From assembly GCA_003586115.2 (NCBI GenBank), contig QVOM02000034.1, positions 141,491,639 to 141,555,638 of the forward strand: DNA of 64,000 bases, given 5' to 3'. The stretch is from Salvator merianae. Its lineage: Eukaryota > Chordata > Lepidosauria > Squamata > Teiidae. The notes beneath the pieces are model-generated. The model was not told the origin of the DNA, did not search any database, and saw only the letters and a list, made by a program, of their open reading frames with translations. Shown one piece after another: positions 12,301-27,300 of the stretch (the first letter of the stretch is position 1; each line of letters starts with the position of its first letter). Both the position numbers and the translations under genes were made by a program.

Positions 12301-15300
12301 GCATCCGGCCAGCCATTCTAGTCAGCAATCTTTCTGCCGCATTCTGCAGCAGTTGCAGCTTCCAAACCATCTTCAAGGGCAGCCCCATGTAAAGCATGTT
12401 ACAGTAATCCAATCTGGAAGTTACCAAAGCATGGATTACTGTGGCCAGATTGTCTCTGTCCAGAAGTGGTTTTAGTTAGCAAACCAGCCGTAGCTGGAGG
12501 TATGCATTCCTGGCCACCACCTCCACCTGAGTTTCAAGTGTAAGTGTAGAGTCCAAAGAGTATACCCAGATTCCACACCTGTCCTTTCTAGGGCAAAGCA
12601 ACCCCATCAAGGGGCAGATGCCTTCCAACTTCACGGACCCGAGACATTAGGCCTACATTTGTTGTTCTGTCTTGTGGCACAATATCAATTCTCTAAAACC
12701 TCTCAAAGACAGGATCACTGGTTCCAGGATCACTTCTGCAGGCTCTTTCAGTACAAGGGGGATAGGGCAATCCATCTTTCTCTGAGAAATTCATTTAAGA
12801 CAGCCAGGTGATTCCTTACTATGTATGCTGAGTTATGGTTCTCCAGTGACAGCATTACTGACAGAATGGGTCTCTCTTGCTCTTCTGCTAGAAGAAGGCG
12901 TATATTAAAAAAGAACTAAGCACTCTTGCCTTTTGCTCTAGCATCCATTACTGCTTCTTTTCCTTCCCAGCATAACAGCAACCGCAGCATCCTTTTATAC
13001 TGGAGTCATCCAAAAACGCTATCTTATCAAATTTGGCATTACTTGTTACCTTCACTTCCTTCTATGTTTTGGCTATCCTGACTCCCTCTCTACAGAATTG
13101 AATTACCACTCTATATATCTCCCTTGCAGCAAGACCTCTTCCATTTCCTGATCATATCCTTTTTGCTTCTCATCTTGTCAATGAGCTCCTGTGTATCCAC
13201 TCTAGTCCCTTTCAGAGTTCCCCAGTCTTCCTTTTTAAGGGGACAGCTTGTGTTTGTGCTTGCAGTATCCAGTATTCTTCCTACTTCCACCCTTCCTGGA
13301 AGTATTCCACCTTATCTTTCAGTACTTCAAGCCACACAATCCTACCTGCTTTTTCCCAATTGAAATCTGTCTTTCCAAAGTCCAAGGTGTATATATGACT
13401 CCTCTCAGCATTTGTTAACTATTTCAAGCTCCAACATGTCATGACCCACAAGTTACCATCATTCAGTTTTTCTCCATAGGTCATTATTTGAAATAAGATG
13501 GCTGATCTCCTTTTTCTTAATTCTACCTTCTGAGAGATGAAGTTGTCAACAAGCATGATCAAAAATCTGGTGAACTCCTAGGTATTTGTTTTCCAGCAGA
13601 TATCAGGATAACTGAAGCCTCCCTATAGCTGACCTTTTGGAAAACCTGGAGAGCTGATATAGAAAAACAACATCCACCTCTATCTGTCAGCCTCTTCCAC
13701 CCTTGTAGGTTTTATCCTCAGTAACAGTTTAAGAAGTGCTGTGTCACTCTTTTGAATTTGATCTCATTATTCTTCAGATGAAGCCTGTTTCTCTTGCACA
13801 GCTCTGGCTTGTACAAATATGCTCTCCAATGTCTAACAATAAAAAAAAAAGCCTCCCTCGGCACTACCATTTCAATCATGCATTGAAATACTTTGGCTCT
13901 GCCTATCTAGAAGGCTGTGGACTTGGAACAAGTTAAGAAAGTTTATTTGCGGGGGGGGGGGGGGGGCTGGCCTTCAGTTTCCTTCCTAGCAATCTAAATT
14001 TAGTTTATAGGCCCGCCCAATTAAATTTCTGCATATTATTGGCATCTCTATGTACCACAATCATTGTCATCTCCTCAGCACAACCTAATAGCCTATATAG
14101 ATGCTGCATGCCATCCACAACCTTCATACCAGGCAGGCAAGTCTCTTTCTCAGACTAGTATCCTTCTTCTCTGAGACCAGCATTCTCCATAGCAGCATAG
14201 TAGCTGTCTCCCGTCAGAACCACTCTTAGTTGTTATAGGAGACCTACCTTGGCCTAACAGATCAAACTTGTTTTCTAAGTTCCAGGAGGCTGCTGTCCTA
14301 AGCACATTCCAACAATTAGAAGGCAGATACATGCATTGTCTGTACATCTATTCAAGTGTTTCCAATAGCCCTCTCCCCTTTTTATTACCACTTTACAGTA
14401 GAAGTTTGTATCTCCCTAAGCAAATATCAAAACAAGAACTTCTGTTTGTAGCCAATATTGAATTGGTTTAGAAACCATAAAAGATCTTCCTAAATGAACA
14501 GCATAAAGATCACACACTATACTAACACGACAGGCAATATTACCTATAATAGATGTATATATGTGTGCAAGGTTTCTAAATCTAAATAACTTAACTGAAA
14601 TCAATTTCAGACTCAACTGCTGAAAAAACATCAGATTACAGTACCTGTGAAGGCGCTGAATGTGATTCTGGTTCAGGATTTGTGACAGATGGCAAGAAGT
14701 TCCCTGCAATAAAAAATAAGACAATTTAAGGAACCTGACCTCAGTACAGAATTCTCCTTGCTCTGCTCCCTGCCACAGCTTTATTTTCCCTACTCTTTTC
14801 CGATCTTAGCAATATTATTTTACTACTATCTTTAATGTTGCATTTTATCATATCACAAACTCATGGACCAAAGCAACTCACTATACATCATGAGTAATAA
14901 CACTATACATAATGGTTACAAAACACAAACAAATAGAAATTTGTGGTATGCCTGCCTAGATGCAAGAAATGTCAAGCCTCTATGTGGGCTTGCTTCCTTG
15001 CAGGCTGAGCTGTAGCTCACTAAACTGCAAGTCAAACCAAGTTGCTTATAAAGAGTGGCATACATTAGACTGACACATTCATATTCTTTCTTACATGTAT
15101 TTCTTACAATGCACCTGCCTTTAGCTCAGTCCCCAAACTTTAGATATTCCAGTATTGGAAATGATATCTGCAGAAATCCCAGCTGTTCCTAGCCAGGATG
15201 CAGAGTTGCAAATAAATAGGCTATTGATTAGAAGCATCCTAAATCTATCATTCATGGCTTTAATTAAAACTATTTTATTAAATAATGGCTTTTATTAAAA

Positions 15301-18300
15301 CTATTTTATTAAATAATGGCTTTTATTAAAACTATCCTTAAGATTTTTAATGAAGAATTATATAAACATGTTTTAAATAGATATATTTCGGTTGCCTAAC
15401 ATTTGTTGAGCACTATATTCTTCATTAGTATTCTGCTACAAAATTCTCCAGCATCTTACTTTTCTAACAGCCATTTAATCTTTCCAATTTTCCCATTCAG
15501 TTTGGATTTTCTCAGGTATTTTGATTTGTCTTCCCTAAACAACTTTAGAAAATCATTTTTTTAAACTGAAGGCATTTTATTATAGTGCATGAGAATCTTT
15601 GTGAAGCAACTACTCGATAAAAGGCAACAAACTGTTTTTCACTTTTATCACAGACAGCTTAGATAATCTAGCTTCACAGAAGAAAATATTAAAATTCTTC
15701 TGTGCTCTGCTTACAAGTCACATCTTCTGAAATTCTTTTACACAGCCATTAGAAGTATTTAAATCCTGTCCCCTTTTTATATTTTGCCACTTTAGTCCAT
15801 GCTCTCTAATGTTCCTTGTGGGCAAAGAGTCAGAATTTTCAGAGTCAGAATTTGAACCTGTTTCTGAAAGAAGCTGATATTCTTTTGGTTATGAGACTTT
15901 ACCTGAAGCTGCATTTGTCAGTTCATAACTAGTGTTATCTTCCTCTAAGAAAGACGATTCATCTTCTGCACTGGAGCAAATGGATGGGTTTCTACAGATG
16001 ACTGAAACAAGAAAAGTACAGTGAAATTCACTGTCATTCACTACCACACACTTATACACTTGATAAAGTTTTAAAATATGGTAGTGGTTTTCTTATTTTT
16101 ATTGTGATTATTATTGTAAACTATGCCAAAAAATTTATGAAGAGAAGCAAATAATCTTTTAAAAATAAAAGTTTAGATGTGGTTCATCAAAGCTCTATAT
16201 GAAATCTTACAATGCCAGTTCCTCATACAATTTTTTTACTGGAGCTGTATGGCCAGTAAATAAGAGGCTGTGAATGTCCTGAACTGATACCTGGATGCAG
16301 TAGTGGACTGGATGAGAGTCAATAAAATGAGGATGAATCCTGACAAGTTGAGGGTAGGAAGCACCAAGCTCCAAGATTTGGGAATTCTGCCTTTTCTAGA
16401 CAGGGCTTCATGCACTTGGAAGAAAGAGGCATGTAGTTTAGGTGGGCTCCTGCAGTCATCTCTGTGCATGGAAACTCAGGTGAGCTCATTGGCCAGGTGT
16501 GTCTATCAGCAATTTTCATTACGCCCTATTAGCTATGTGCTTAACAGTTTGGGCTAATATATCAGCTACTCCCTTTCCTAGAATGGGATAGCTGGTCACT
16601 ACTGTTCATCCACTGGTAACTTCAGATCAGACTATTGCAATGTACTCTGATCAGGGCTCCCCGTTGTATGTGCTTCAGAAGCTACAACTAGTGCAAAATG
16701 TGGCATCAAGGTTGCTGAGTGGGTTGCCTGTTTAGGCACACATCACACTTGGGCTCCCCCCCCCCCCCAATTTTATGGACTTTTTTATAATTATTCCATT
16801 ATATTCATTCCATAAAATATAATTCATAAGATATAATACAATAATATTCAAAAGATTCATTTATATACCTACTACCATTGCCACCCTCCATTCCCTCCCC
16901 ACATCATACTTGGAGGCTTAAGCAACGTCACTGATGGCCAGTTAGCTACCAGGCAGGGTTCAAGATTCTATGCAAGGATATAAGGCCCTAAACAATTTGG
17001 GACCATGGTACCTAAAGATCCATCTCCCTTGTAATAACCTTCATACCTAAATTTATAGCTGTTAGACTTTTAATAAAGATTTATCTCTCCAAGTGTTCTC
17101 TGTGTGAATGTTTGTTTCCCTAACCCACCCTGTTTTTAATGTGTTTTAATTGTTGATTTATAGGTGTGTGGTTTCACCCTTGTTTTTAAACTCTTCTGTA
17201 AAACATTTTGAGAGTTTCTTAATGACAGGAGATATACAAATGCCTTAAGTAAATCAACAATAAGGGCGATTCTGCACTGGCTGGTATACTAGACCAGCAA
17301 GTGTACCAGGAGCCTCCCTTCTGCAGGCTGGTATGTTCCAAGGGAAGCTGAAGACCTCCTTTAGGCCACATCAACATGCGCAAGGGAAGCTCCTAGTATG
17401 CTTGCTGGTCTGCTATACCAGCCAGAGTGGAACTGCACTAAACGAAATAAATAAACATGGAGTGGATAAGCATTGTACATTATTTAAAACACAAGATTCT
17501 GTATGATCATTTTAGCTAATTCTTAAACCTTACCTGAGTGCTGATGTTGGGGCAACACAGCAAACTGGCCATCTAGCTGGCAAAACCTGACACGCACACC
17601 TGAGCGCTTAGAACTCCACCACTGGATCTGTTTGGCTAATTCCAGAGCAAGAACAGCCAATGCACTCTGACAAAAGAGAAGAATCTTTGGATACTATCAC
17701 AGAATCTTTATACAGGTTCTTGCTTTGCTAGATAATGACTACTCTCCTCTACAATACAATCATCAAATGCCTGCTTACCCAGGTGAAGGCATCCAGTGGG
17801 ATGTAGCAATGCAAGATGTTCCCATATCGACAACCCTTGTGTTTACGATACCCGCCATTCCACCTTGAGGAAAAGAACAGGATACATTTTAATTTTTGTT
17901 TTCTTTTTCTGATTGCATGCTCTGATGTGTTTTAAAGACAGGGATTCCCAACCTGGAGTATGTGTATCCCCAGAGCTACAAACTAGGACATTTAGGGGAA
18001 CGTGAACAAAAATTGAATAATATGAAGGGTACAATTTATGGAACGTCTGACAAGGGGTGTGCAAGTGAAAAATGGTTGGGAACTTTTTAAAACAATCCAA
18101 TGTCTGGCAGAATCAGACTTGCACACTGAACATCCAGTGATGTTTAATGAACATTACTGTGTTGCAATTTTTTCCTCTATGAGTGTACGTTGTTCAGAGA
18201 ACTTGATCTTTTAAAATTCATTTGGCTTTTCCCCTGTTAGACAACCTCCCTGCACAGCAAACAGCTCTGAAGACATACAGCAGGGGTGCTCAGTCTGTGG

Positions 18301-21300
18301 CCTTCCATACACTGCAGGACTACAACCCTTACAACAATTCTGCAGGGCCAATCTCAGCAAGTACTTGAAGATTTGTTAATTCTGGTGGCTGATGCATTCA
18401 AAGCATCTGTGGAAGCCAAATATAATTTGCTGTTAATCTCTGTGTGAAGTGCAGCAAATCTGACTTTCATCTGACGTTTACATACATCAGATGCAGTTCC
18501 TTGTCTGTCATGAGTACTGTACCTGACAATGTCTGGCCGGCTGCAAGCTGAACACCTCTGGAACAGAGGGCCTTTCTGCACTTTCTACCTTAGAATGGGA
18601 TAATTATAGTCCAGCTGCTCCTGGTATAGCTGTGGACTGCTTCACAGCTGTACCAGGAGCAGCTGGACTATAATAATCCCATTCTAAGGTAGAAAGTGCA
18701 GAAAGGCCCAGAGACTAATAGTATTTACTGTTCACCAGAATAACTTCAGAGAATGGACAAGTTTTCAGACTTGCAAATTGACACTGGCTAGAAGAAGGTC
18801 TAATGTGTTACAAAGTAATATGTCAGTTGAAGAAATAAAAATAAAACTAGGCATCTCTGACAAGGATTGAATCTTGCAGATGAGCACACTGACCTGTATG
18901 TGGGATAGACTAGAAGCTAGCAGGCAAAAGGGAGAGTGACCAAGAAGAGAAATGGAGACACAGCTGTTAGCTGTTACTCGCTTTCTCTCTGTTACCCAAC
19001 TAGGAACGATTGCTTTGCTTCTGCACCTCATATAACCAAATGAAGATAGTTTGTCCTCGTGAAGATTAATACAAGCCACTTCAGAATTGGCAATTCTGTA
19101 TATTTTTGTGATAAATTCAGAGCAGCAAGCAGGAAAGGTTTCAGTTTTGTTTAAAGCCCTTACCCATAAAACTTTTAGATGGTAATTAGCACTGTGTGCA
19201 CCCTTGAGTTGTAATAAACCTGTATTAAACTACTTTAAATTCTCCTTTAAATGACTCAAAACCTGGAACAGCACATGAGCATACTGTACTCAACCAACAC
19301 ACACACAGAAGGGCATACATGGAATAAAGTAACCACAAGCCCATACTGTATTTAGCTGGGCTACATAAAACAAAGAGGGAAGATTAGAACATGGGTGAGT
19401 TAAGCAGACCCCTCTCAATTTTTCTCCAATGGTTCCAAATTACCTTTTCTGCATTCAAGGGCTTTAAAATTTCAAAAAGACTTCACAAATTTAGAGTCTG
19501 CCTCTGAGCTTATCAGAGTACAAATTAAAGCAGCAACCAGATATATCACAAATTGTAATTATCATGCAGGTTATATTTGCTTGTTGTAATAACTATGTCC
19601 TCCTGCAGGCACAGATATTCATCCTCCATCTGGCTGACATGAAGACTTTTATGATCCCTGTGATATGATCACACTAAGTAAAAACCAGATTATAATTCTC
19701 GATTTTTCAATTCTTGTTCTGCTGAGTGAGGGTATGGCAGATATAATACCAGCAGAGCAGACACCTATCTCACCTTCACAGATTATTGCTTTGCCATTAT
19801 GGAGGAACTTATGCATCTCAATGAAGCTATGAACTATGCCATGCAGAGCCACCCAAGATGGACAGCTCATAGTGAAGATTTCAAACTAAATGTGATTCAC
19901 TAGAGAAAGAAATGGTAAGCTAAGAAAATGCCATGAGACACTCCTCCTCATCCAAGTCAAAAATAAATAAAATTCCTTGCGCTGAATAGATATCTTTTAT
20001 TCAGATGGACATGAAGTCAGACTTTTAACTGCAAAAAGCACATTTCCCTCAATATCAAACACAAATATAGCCAGTGCTCACTCACATCAAAACAACTTGG
20101 TGCTATCTTTAAAGTATTGTGGATCATAAAAAAGCAATTCAACATATCACACCTTTGACAAACCATTAACACACTTCCCTTCTGTGGTTCCCAAGCTAGC
20201 TACATTTACTCATCATGGCTCACTGCACAACTACTATGGCTACAGTGCAACTACGTATTAAACATACAGTAAAATGCAATACATAATACAAGAATACAAG
20301 AATACACAATAATAATGTGGCGGAGGCTAACAGAAGCTGACACTCCATGGACAAGCACACCAAAAGATGAGCTCCCCATGTTCGAAAGTGTACAATATAT
20401 TACTAGTGAAAAGCAGAGGGCAACTACAAATAGTTCCAGAAACAGTGAAGGGCTGGGCCAAAGCTGAATGATTGCTCAGCTGTAGTTTATTTTTATTAAT
20501 TAACAAAATGCGAAGTGAATGAACAAAAGAGAAATATAAATCAAATCTGCATTTGGTGTGATCACCCTCTGCCTTCAAAACAGCATCAATTTTTCTATGT
20601 ACACTTGCACACTATGACAGTACTGTATCTGGTGGTGAAAGAAAGGTCTGATGCTGCAAAGAACAATATTGCACAGGTGTCTCAAATGTAAGATCTATGG
20701 ACCAAAGTAAGCTAGATGTGATCAAACATGAGACGTCAAGACTAAAAATCGACATCTTGGGAGACAGTGAATTAAAATGGCCTTGGAATGGCTGAATTTA
20801 ATTCAGATGACCTATACATCTACGACTGTGGGAAATAATCGCTTAGAAGAAATGGAGTAGCCCTCAGATACAATACAAAGGTGAGAAAAGCACTTCCAAG
20901 TTAAAATCTCAAATATAACAGAACAATTTCCAAGGCCAACCATTCGACATCACAGTAATCCAAATCTATGCTTCAACCACTGATACTAAAAAGGCTGAAG
21001 TATCACTAAAAAAAAAAAGGTCACTATCATTGTAGGGGACCAAACACGCAAGTTTGGCCTTGAAGTATCAAAATGAAGCAGGTCATAAACTAGTAGACTA
21101 TTTTCGTCAAAGTGACTCACTAGTCATAGCAATCACTCTTTTCCAAAAGCCCAAAAGGCAACTCTATACATAAATGTGACCAGAATCAGATGATTATTGT
21201 CACAGCCACCATATATAGGCCCAAATACAAGGACATAGAGACTTTCTTCTGTAGCAGCATGTCAGAGTTTATGATAAAAGATCACACAGAAATGAGCACC

Positions 21301-24300
21301 AGCAAGCACATATTTCTCTCAGCAGTTTGCCATCCATGCAGTCATCTATAAACATGCTTGTTTACTCCCCAATTCTTCTCAGCAGTAATAACGTTGGAAC
21401 AGAAACTAGGCCAATTAATTTTATTCACCATTCTCTTATATCTACAGCAAGGGCAAAGCAGGGTCAGTGAAATATGCAAGCAGACACAGCCTGGTATGAA
21501 AAAGCTTGAAAGATGGCAAAGGCATGAAGCAAGCACTTAGCATTAACGTTTAGCATCCACCCAGGACCATTCAGAGTCAGAATACCCCAACCAATGAACC
21601 AAATGGCCTAGAGAGGCACAAAAGTCCAAAATATTAGGGATCTCAAAATGTTCATGTTCACCAACCATGACAGAGAAGGGAGGCAGAGGAACAAAGAGCA
21701 GAAGGAAGCAACCCCTTGTAAAGAAGGCTGCAACGGAAAGCAGGGTGGATTTTCATATGTTTGGGTAGCTTGAGTCGGAAAGCAACAGCATTAATCTAGG
21801 CTACTACTTTGAAAGGACCAATGAAACAGAAGTCCAACTTCTTGGAGAGATGAGAAGATTTGAGATTATAAACACAGTCACCAACATGAATATCAGACCT
21901 AGGAGAATGAGACTTAGCAGCAGCAGCAGCCTTTGGGTAGTCCCTGGCTAGTGTCAGGGCAAAGCGAAGCAAAAATGGAGTTTTGTGAGGAGGATTATGA
22001 GAGTTCGGAGCAATATACAGAGTGCATTTCAGCTTGAACAAAAAGAAGAAAGTGCACGGCTAAGCATGAAGCACTGGGAACTAATAGATAAGATGAATTT
22101 GTAGCAGAAGACGTTAGCCTTGAAGGCTTGAAGTAGAGAAAGCTCTTTGTTCTAGCTTGACTCGTTATCAGCTTATTTGAGGTCCTACTGTATCCAGTTA
22201 GTGATATTACGCTTTCTTTATATTTTTGAATGTAATTGGTCAAGAGTATGAATATGTATGCTTGAATCATGCCTATTATAATTTGCTTATTTTGTATTAC
22301 TCTATATAAGCTTTGTTTCGATAATCAAAAGGTGCGACTCCATTGTTTTTGATTAATGGCACAGTTTCCCTAGTGCACTAGTAAATAATAAAACTGCAGC
22401 TTTGCCTTGATTTTCATTTGGTCCCGTTGATGTCTACTACACTAGCTGCAAACTGGCTTGGAGCTCAGAGCAAAAGATTGACCCAATCAGAAATGGAAGA
22501 AGGGACTTGTGGATCAGGAACTAAGGGAGGCATTATGTACTATATACAGCTTTAAAATGGTGTTATGTGAACTGCTTTTACTGGTTTGTGGTTTGGGGAA
22601 TATAGCTCCCAGTTCACAAAATTTGACCTTTAGCATGCCTGAAGTTGGTTTCACAGAATTACAATAGGTCTGACATGGGTTTGTAAGGGCAGGGAAATGT
22701 AATTGGTCAAGAGTATGAATCCAAAATACAAGAAGTTCCCAAATTTAACAATCTCTATTAAACAACATTCAAAAGGAAAGCAGAAAATGGCAGCATGGCA
22801 ATATATAGGCATACAATACAGCAGAGTTCAGGGAGTTCCAATTACTGTCAATCAGGAGACATCACCTTTCTACATAATTGCAAAGTGCTGAAGGATTAGA
22901 TGGGGTTGAATTAATTTACAAGGCTACGGTGTTTTATGTGGTTTCTGAGGGTAACTTTCTCTTCTAAGCAGTTTCTAAGGCTAGGTTTCCCTTTTAACCC
23001 AGCAAATCTCCCTTTCCAACTTAAAAACTTACAAATTGTCCTCAACACTGATCATTGGTTCTCTTCACAAAGTTAAGTGATGTCTTCCAAACCAAATGTG
23101 ACAATCAGCTCCACCCAAGAATTAACTCAGTTGAAAACAAGAAAGGGGGTTTGGAAACAAAGATCATCACCTTCCAAAGGCAAGTCCTGAATCTTTAAGA
23201 AAGCTATAAGTAGGGAAAAAGCAGAAAGAGGAAGAAACAGATCTCCCGCTCAGATCTCAGCTCCATGGCAGACCCAAGGGAGGGCTCAGATTGGAAAGAG
23301 ATGAGAAGTGGGGTCCTGCAAGGTTCGATATTAGGACCCATGCTTTTTAATTTATTTATAAATGATCTAGAAGAAGCGGTAAGTAATGAGTTAGCAAAGT
23401 TTGTTGATGACACAAAATTGTTCAGGGTAGTAAAAACTGAAAGCAATTGTAAAGAGCTCCAGAGGGATCCCTGGACATTGGGTGAGTGGGTAACGGAGTA
23501 GCAAGTGCACTTCAAGCTTAGCAAGTGCAAAGAGATGCACATCGGGGCAAAGAACTCCAATTACACTTATAAACTGATGCGGGCTGAGCTTTCCGTGACA
23601 GACAGGGAAAGGGATCTGGTTGACAGCTCAATGAAGGTGTCAACCCAGTGTCCAGCGGCAGTGAAAAAAGCAAATTCAATCCTAGGGGTAATTAGGAAGG
23701 GAATAGAAAATAAGTCAGCAAGTGTCATGGTGCCTCTTTATGATGAGGCCACATTTGGAATATTGTGTACCTCACCTCAGAAAGGATATTGTGGAACTGG
23801 AAAACGTGCAGAAAAAGACAATCAGAACGATCAACGGGCTGGAACACCTTTCTTACAAAATCAGGCTGCAATGTCTTGACCTCGTCATAGAAAAATGGTA
23901 TTTAAGAGGCGACCTGAGATTGAAATATGTAAAATCATGCACAGTTTGGAAAAGGTGGATAGAGAAAAATTATTTCCTCGACTGCATAACCCTAGAACCA
24001 GGGGGCACTCTATGAAGCTGATGGGCAGGAAAGTTAGAACCGACAAGGGGAAGTATTTTTTCATTTTCTCATCAGTCTTTGAAATGTACTACCAGAAGAG
24101 GTGGTGACAGCAACCAGCTTTAAGAATGGATTGGACAGATTCATGGAGGTCAGATGCCTAGGGTGCCTCAAGGGTGGAGAAACAGGCAGGATGCCTCTAA
24201 AGGCCATCTGCAAGGAGTTGAGATCTGGTAGAAGTTTTGTCTTTGTCTTCTGCTTGAGAATTCCCAGAAGAAATTGGTGGGCCACCGTGTGAAACAGGAT

Positions 24301-27300
24301 GCTCTACTAGTTGGGCTGTCGCCCAATCCAGTAGGGCTCCTCTTATGTTCTTAGGTTCACCTTATCCTGGGACTATGAAGTAAACTGCAGTACCAAATGC
24401 TTGAGTACAACATCATCGTTTGTAGCAGCCATCCTAGGATCCCGTCCTGCCCATGGAAGCGGCAGTGATCATTCTCCTCTGCAGTCAGTCACCATGAGTG
24501 GAAGCTGTGCTTGTGGACAGCCCAGCCCAGTGGATGGAATGCAGTGGCAGACAGGTTGGAGGTTCTTGTCAGTCGCCCCTCTAGCTGGGACTGAACTCTG
24601 ATCTAAAGATATTGGCTGTTTATCACAATAAACCCTGCACTCTGGAAGTTGTATCCAGTTAGTAGCCCAGCTAGAGGGGCAACTGACAAGAACCTCCAAC
24701 CTGTCTGCCACTGCGTCCATTACTTGTGACTGTTGTGAAGTACCAGCGTATAAGTTCTGTGTGATCTGAAGCTGTGTTTGTAAGACTTCATGAATGCCTT
24801 CTTCTCTATCATAACTAATCCATACTGGCTGCCTAACCCTGGCACCAATCCAGAAGTTTGATGTTATACGCTGTGGAGTTCCACCAGACCCAGGGGCCAT
24901 CACCTCAGGCTGTGTCTGCACCCCCACCTGTTCAATCAGAGTGATTCAAAGAGTTGGAGCTTGCCTCGGCGAGGTAGGAGCAGACCATGGATGACTAGAT
25001 CTGGACTACTATCTCTTTGGAATGGGTCCCAATGCTGGGTTGATGCTTTCCACTGCCAGAAACTCTGAGCTATTCCTTTGACTCTTGAAGTTTTTAGGAA
25101 CAAGGTTCCTAAAAACCTTGGAACCATCAACTGTGGTGGTTTCTAGAGTGCATCATAACAGCCAGACTTGATTCAGAGATCCCACAGTGTGCTGATCAAG
25201 ATTTGCTATTTTCACTGTGCAGGTGGCACGGTAGACACAAGTAGGCAGATGATCTTGCCTATTGTGGTCTCTCTGATGTATCCAGCCTTGTAATTGGATT
25301 CTAAGGCCAGCTCATAGCTCATGTGTACATCCTTCACCAAGGACCCAGTCTCAGGGTACAGCTCTCTCACTCCACATTGTGTTTATTTCCAGTGAGATGG
25401 TGCATAGGTTCTTTAGGAGTGGCTTTGCTATTCTTGGAGCAGCCATTTTCAGTGCCTCATTCTCTTCTCTAGCTTGTGCAATCTTGGCCCATGACTGATC
25501 AAGAGCGTAGTCATCAAAACATGGTTTCTTGAGATCTGGGAGAAGCTACAGCAGTGTAGCATTCTGCAGGTCTTCAGTCATACCCCTGACTGGTGGTGAT
25601 CTTCTATTCTGTCACAACCACCATATACTGGCCCAATATAAGGACACAGAGACTTGCTTCTGTAGCAGCATGTCAGAGTTTATTGATAAAAGATGACCCA
25701 GCAACGAGACCCAGCAAGTACATATATTCCTCAACAGCTTCCCACCCCATTAGGTCATCCAATGATAAGTATATAAACAGTCTTGTTTACTCCCTTAATT
25801 CTGAGCAGAAACTAAGCCAATTAATCTTACCAGCCATTATCTTATCTCTACAGCAAACACAGTGTCAGTGCAATATTTAAGCAGGCATGGCCTACTTGAA
25901 GGATGGCAACACAGCCACAGATGGAGAAGCTTGGAACAGTCAGTAAACATAAGACCTGGAGCTCACTGTGGCTCAGATCATGAAGTTCTTTTTGCAAAGC
26001 TCCAACTTAATTTGATGAAAGTAGGCAAAACCATGAGACCATACAGGTACAACCTAAATAATGGACAGAGTTTTGTGATATTGAACAGGAGGCAGCAACA
26101 AAAATAGCCCAAAGAAAAAAGAAGAGCAATAAAGCGAAATGACTGTCTGATGAGGCTACACAAACAAAGCTGAGGAAAGAAGTATAGCGAAAGGCATGGG
26201 AAAAAGGGAAAGATATACCCACCTTAATGCAGATTTCCAGAAAATAGCAAGGAAAGAGAAAAAGGCCTTCATAAATGAGCAATGAAGTTTGTCGAGGAGA
26301 TGAAAAGTCAAATGCCAGGAGCAGGAACAAAGTATAACAACAAAGGGAAAAAATGAAGAAAATGAAAAACTGGATCTCTGTAGGGTCCGAGGAGAGGGTA
26401 TGCCTGGAAGAAGAGATGACTTGAAAACATTAGCCCTGACTTAGCCCTGAGTCAAGTGGCTGGCTCCCTAGTGATGGGAGGGCCCGCATTCCTCCCTCTT
26501 TCGACTTAGAGAAAGACTTTTTCACGTTAAGTATCCAACATGTCTTTCTCCTAAGTTTTCTTTTGGGAGGAATGCAACCATGGGATGTACCCAAGCTGAC
26601 TCATCTCAGATGAGAACTAAAGAGCATCCACCGACACAGCCTGTTGTAGCACCCGTCTACCAAAGGATGCCTCCGCTGACCACCACATGTCGAGCTTGTA
26701 GTGCCTAGAGAAAGTAGAAGGGACTCTCCATGTGGCTGCCCTGCAGATTTCTTCTACCAATGCCTGGGCTGACAGGGCTACGGAGGCTTCCATGGACCAA
26801 GCAGAGTGGGCTATGACATTCTCTGGAACCAGAAGGCTGAGGTGCCTGTAGGCTGTGCAGATACATTTGCATATCCTAGAGGCAACAGAGGCTGAAGAGG
26901 CCTTGTGTCCCTTCTTCCTGGGGTGGAAAAGGATGAACAGGGATGATGAAAGATAGAAGCTTTCTGCCTGGTGCAGATAAATTCTGAGGGCACAATGGAC
27001 ATCCAGGCAGTGCCACAGTTTCTCCAGTAGATGCAACTGGATTGGGACAGAGCGATGGAAGGTGAATTTCCGCGTTCCTATGAAAGGTGGAGTCCACCTT
27101 GGGGCGAAAGTCAGGTGGGGTCTGAAGAATGACAGAGTCCAGCGTGAAGGTTAGGCAATCTGGATCTATGGACAGTGCGGCGATGTCAGATACCCGAGGT
27201 GATGGAGACCAAGAAGGCCACCTTGTATGACAGGAGTGGAAACGGTGGATGACCGGGCCCAAAGAGAGTCTGACTGCCTTCAGAATCCTCTGAGTAGAGG

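Larger units (their letters stand above)
21198..25913 (-). mobile_element. Ty3/gypsy-like LTR retrotransposon, decayed
   Basis: Two similar LTRs in the same direction, 21198-21531 (3' LTR) and 25610-25913 (5' LTR), bound a 4.1-kb interior. Read on the minus strand both run TG...TGACA and carry ATAAA/AATAAA in the middle. The interior has a minus-strand pol C-terminal remnant near the 3' LTR and gag-like sequence near the 5' LTR, in proper order, with most of pol missing and a CR1 at 23265-24357. The element splits a BovB LINE; about ten BovB bases are missing at the junction and no exact target duplication remains. Confidence 0.78.

Noticed and set aside
18354..18581. Additional DELE1 exon in intron 2
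   Set aside because: The minus ORF lacks convincing splice sites, exon 2 and exon 3 fit each other in phase (AG plus G), and its end overlaps the hairpin MITE.
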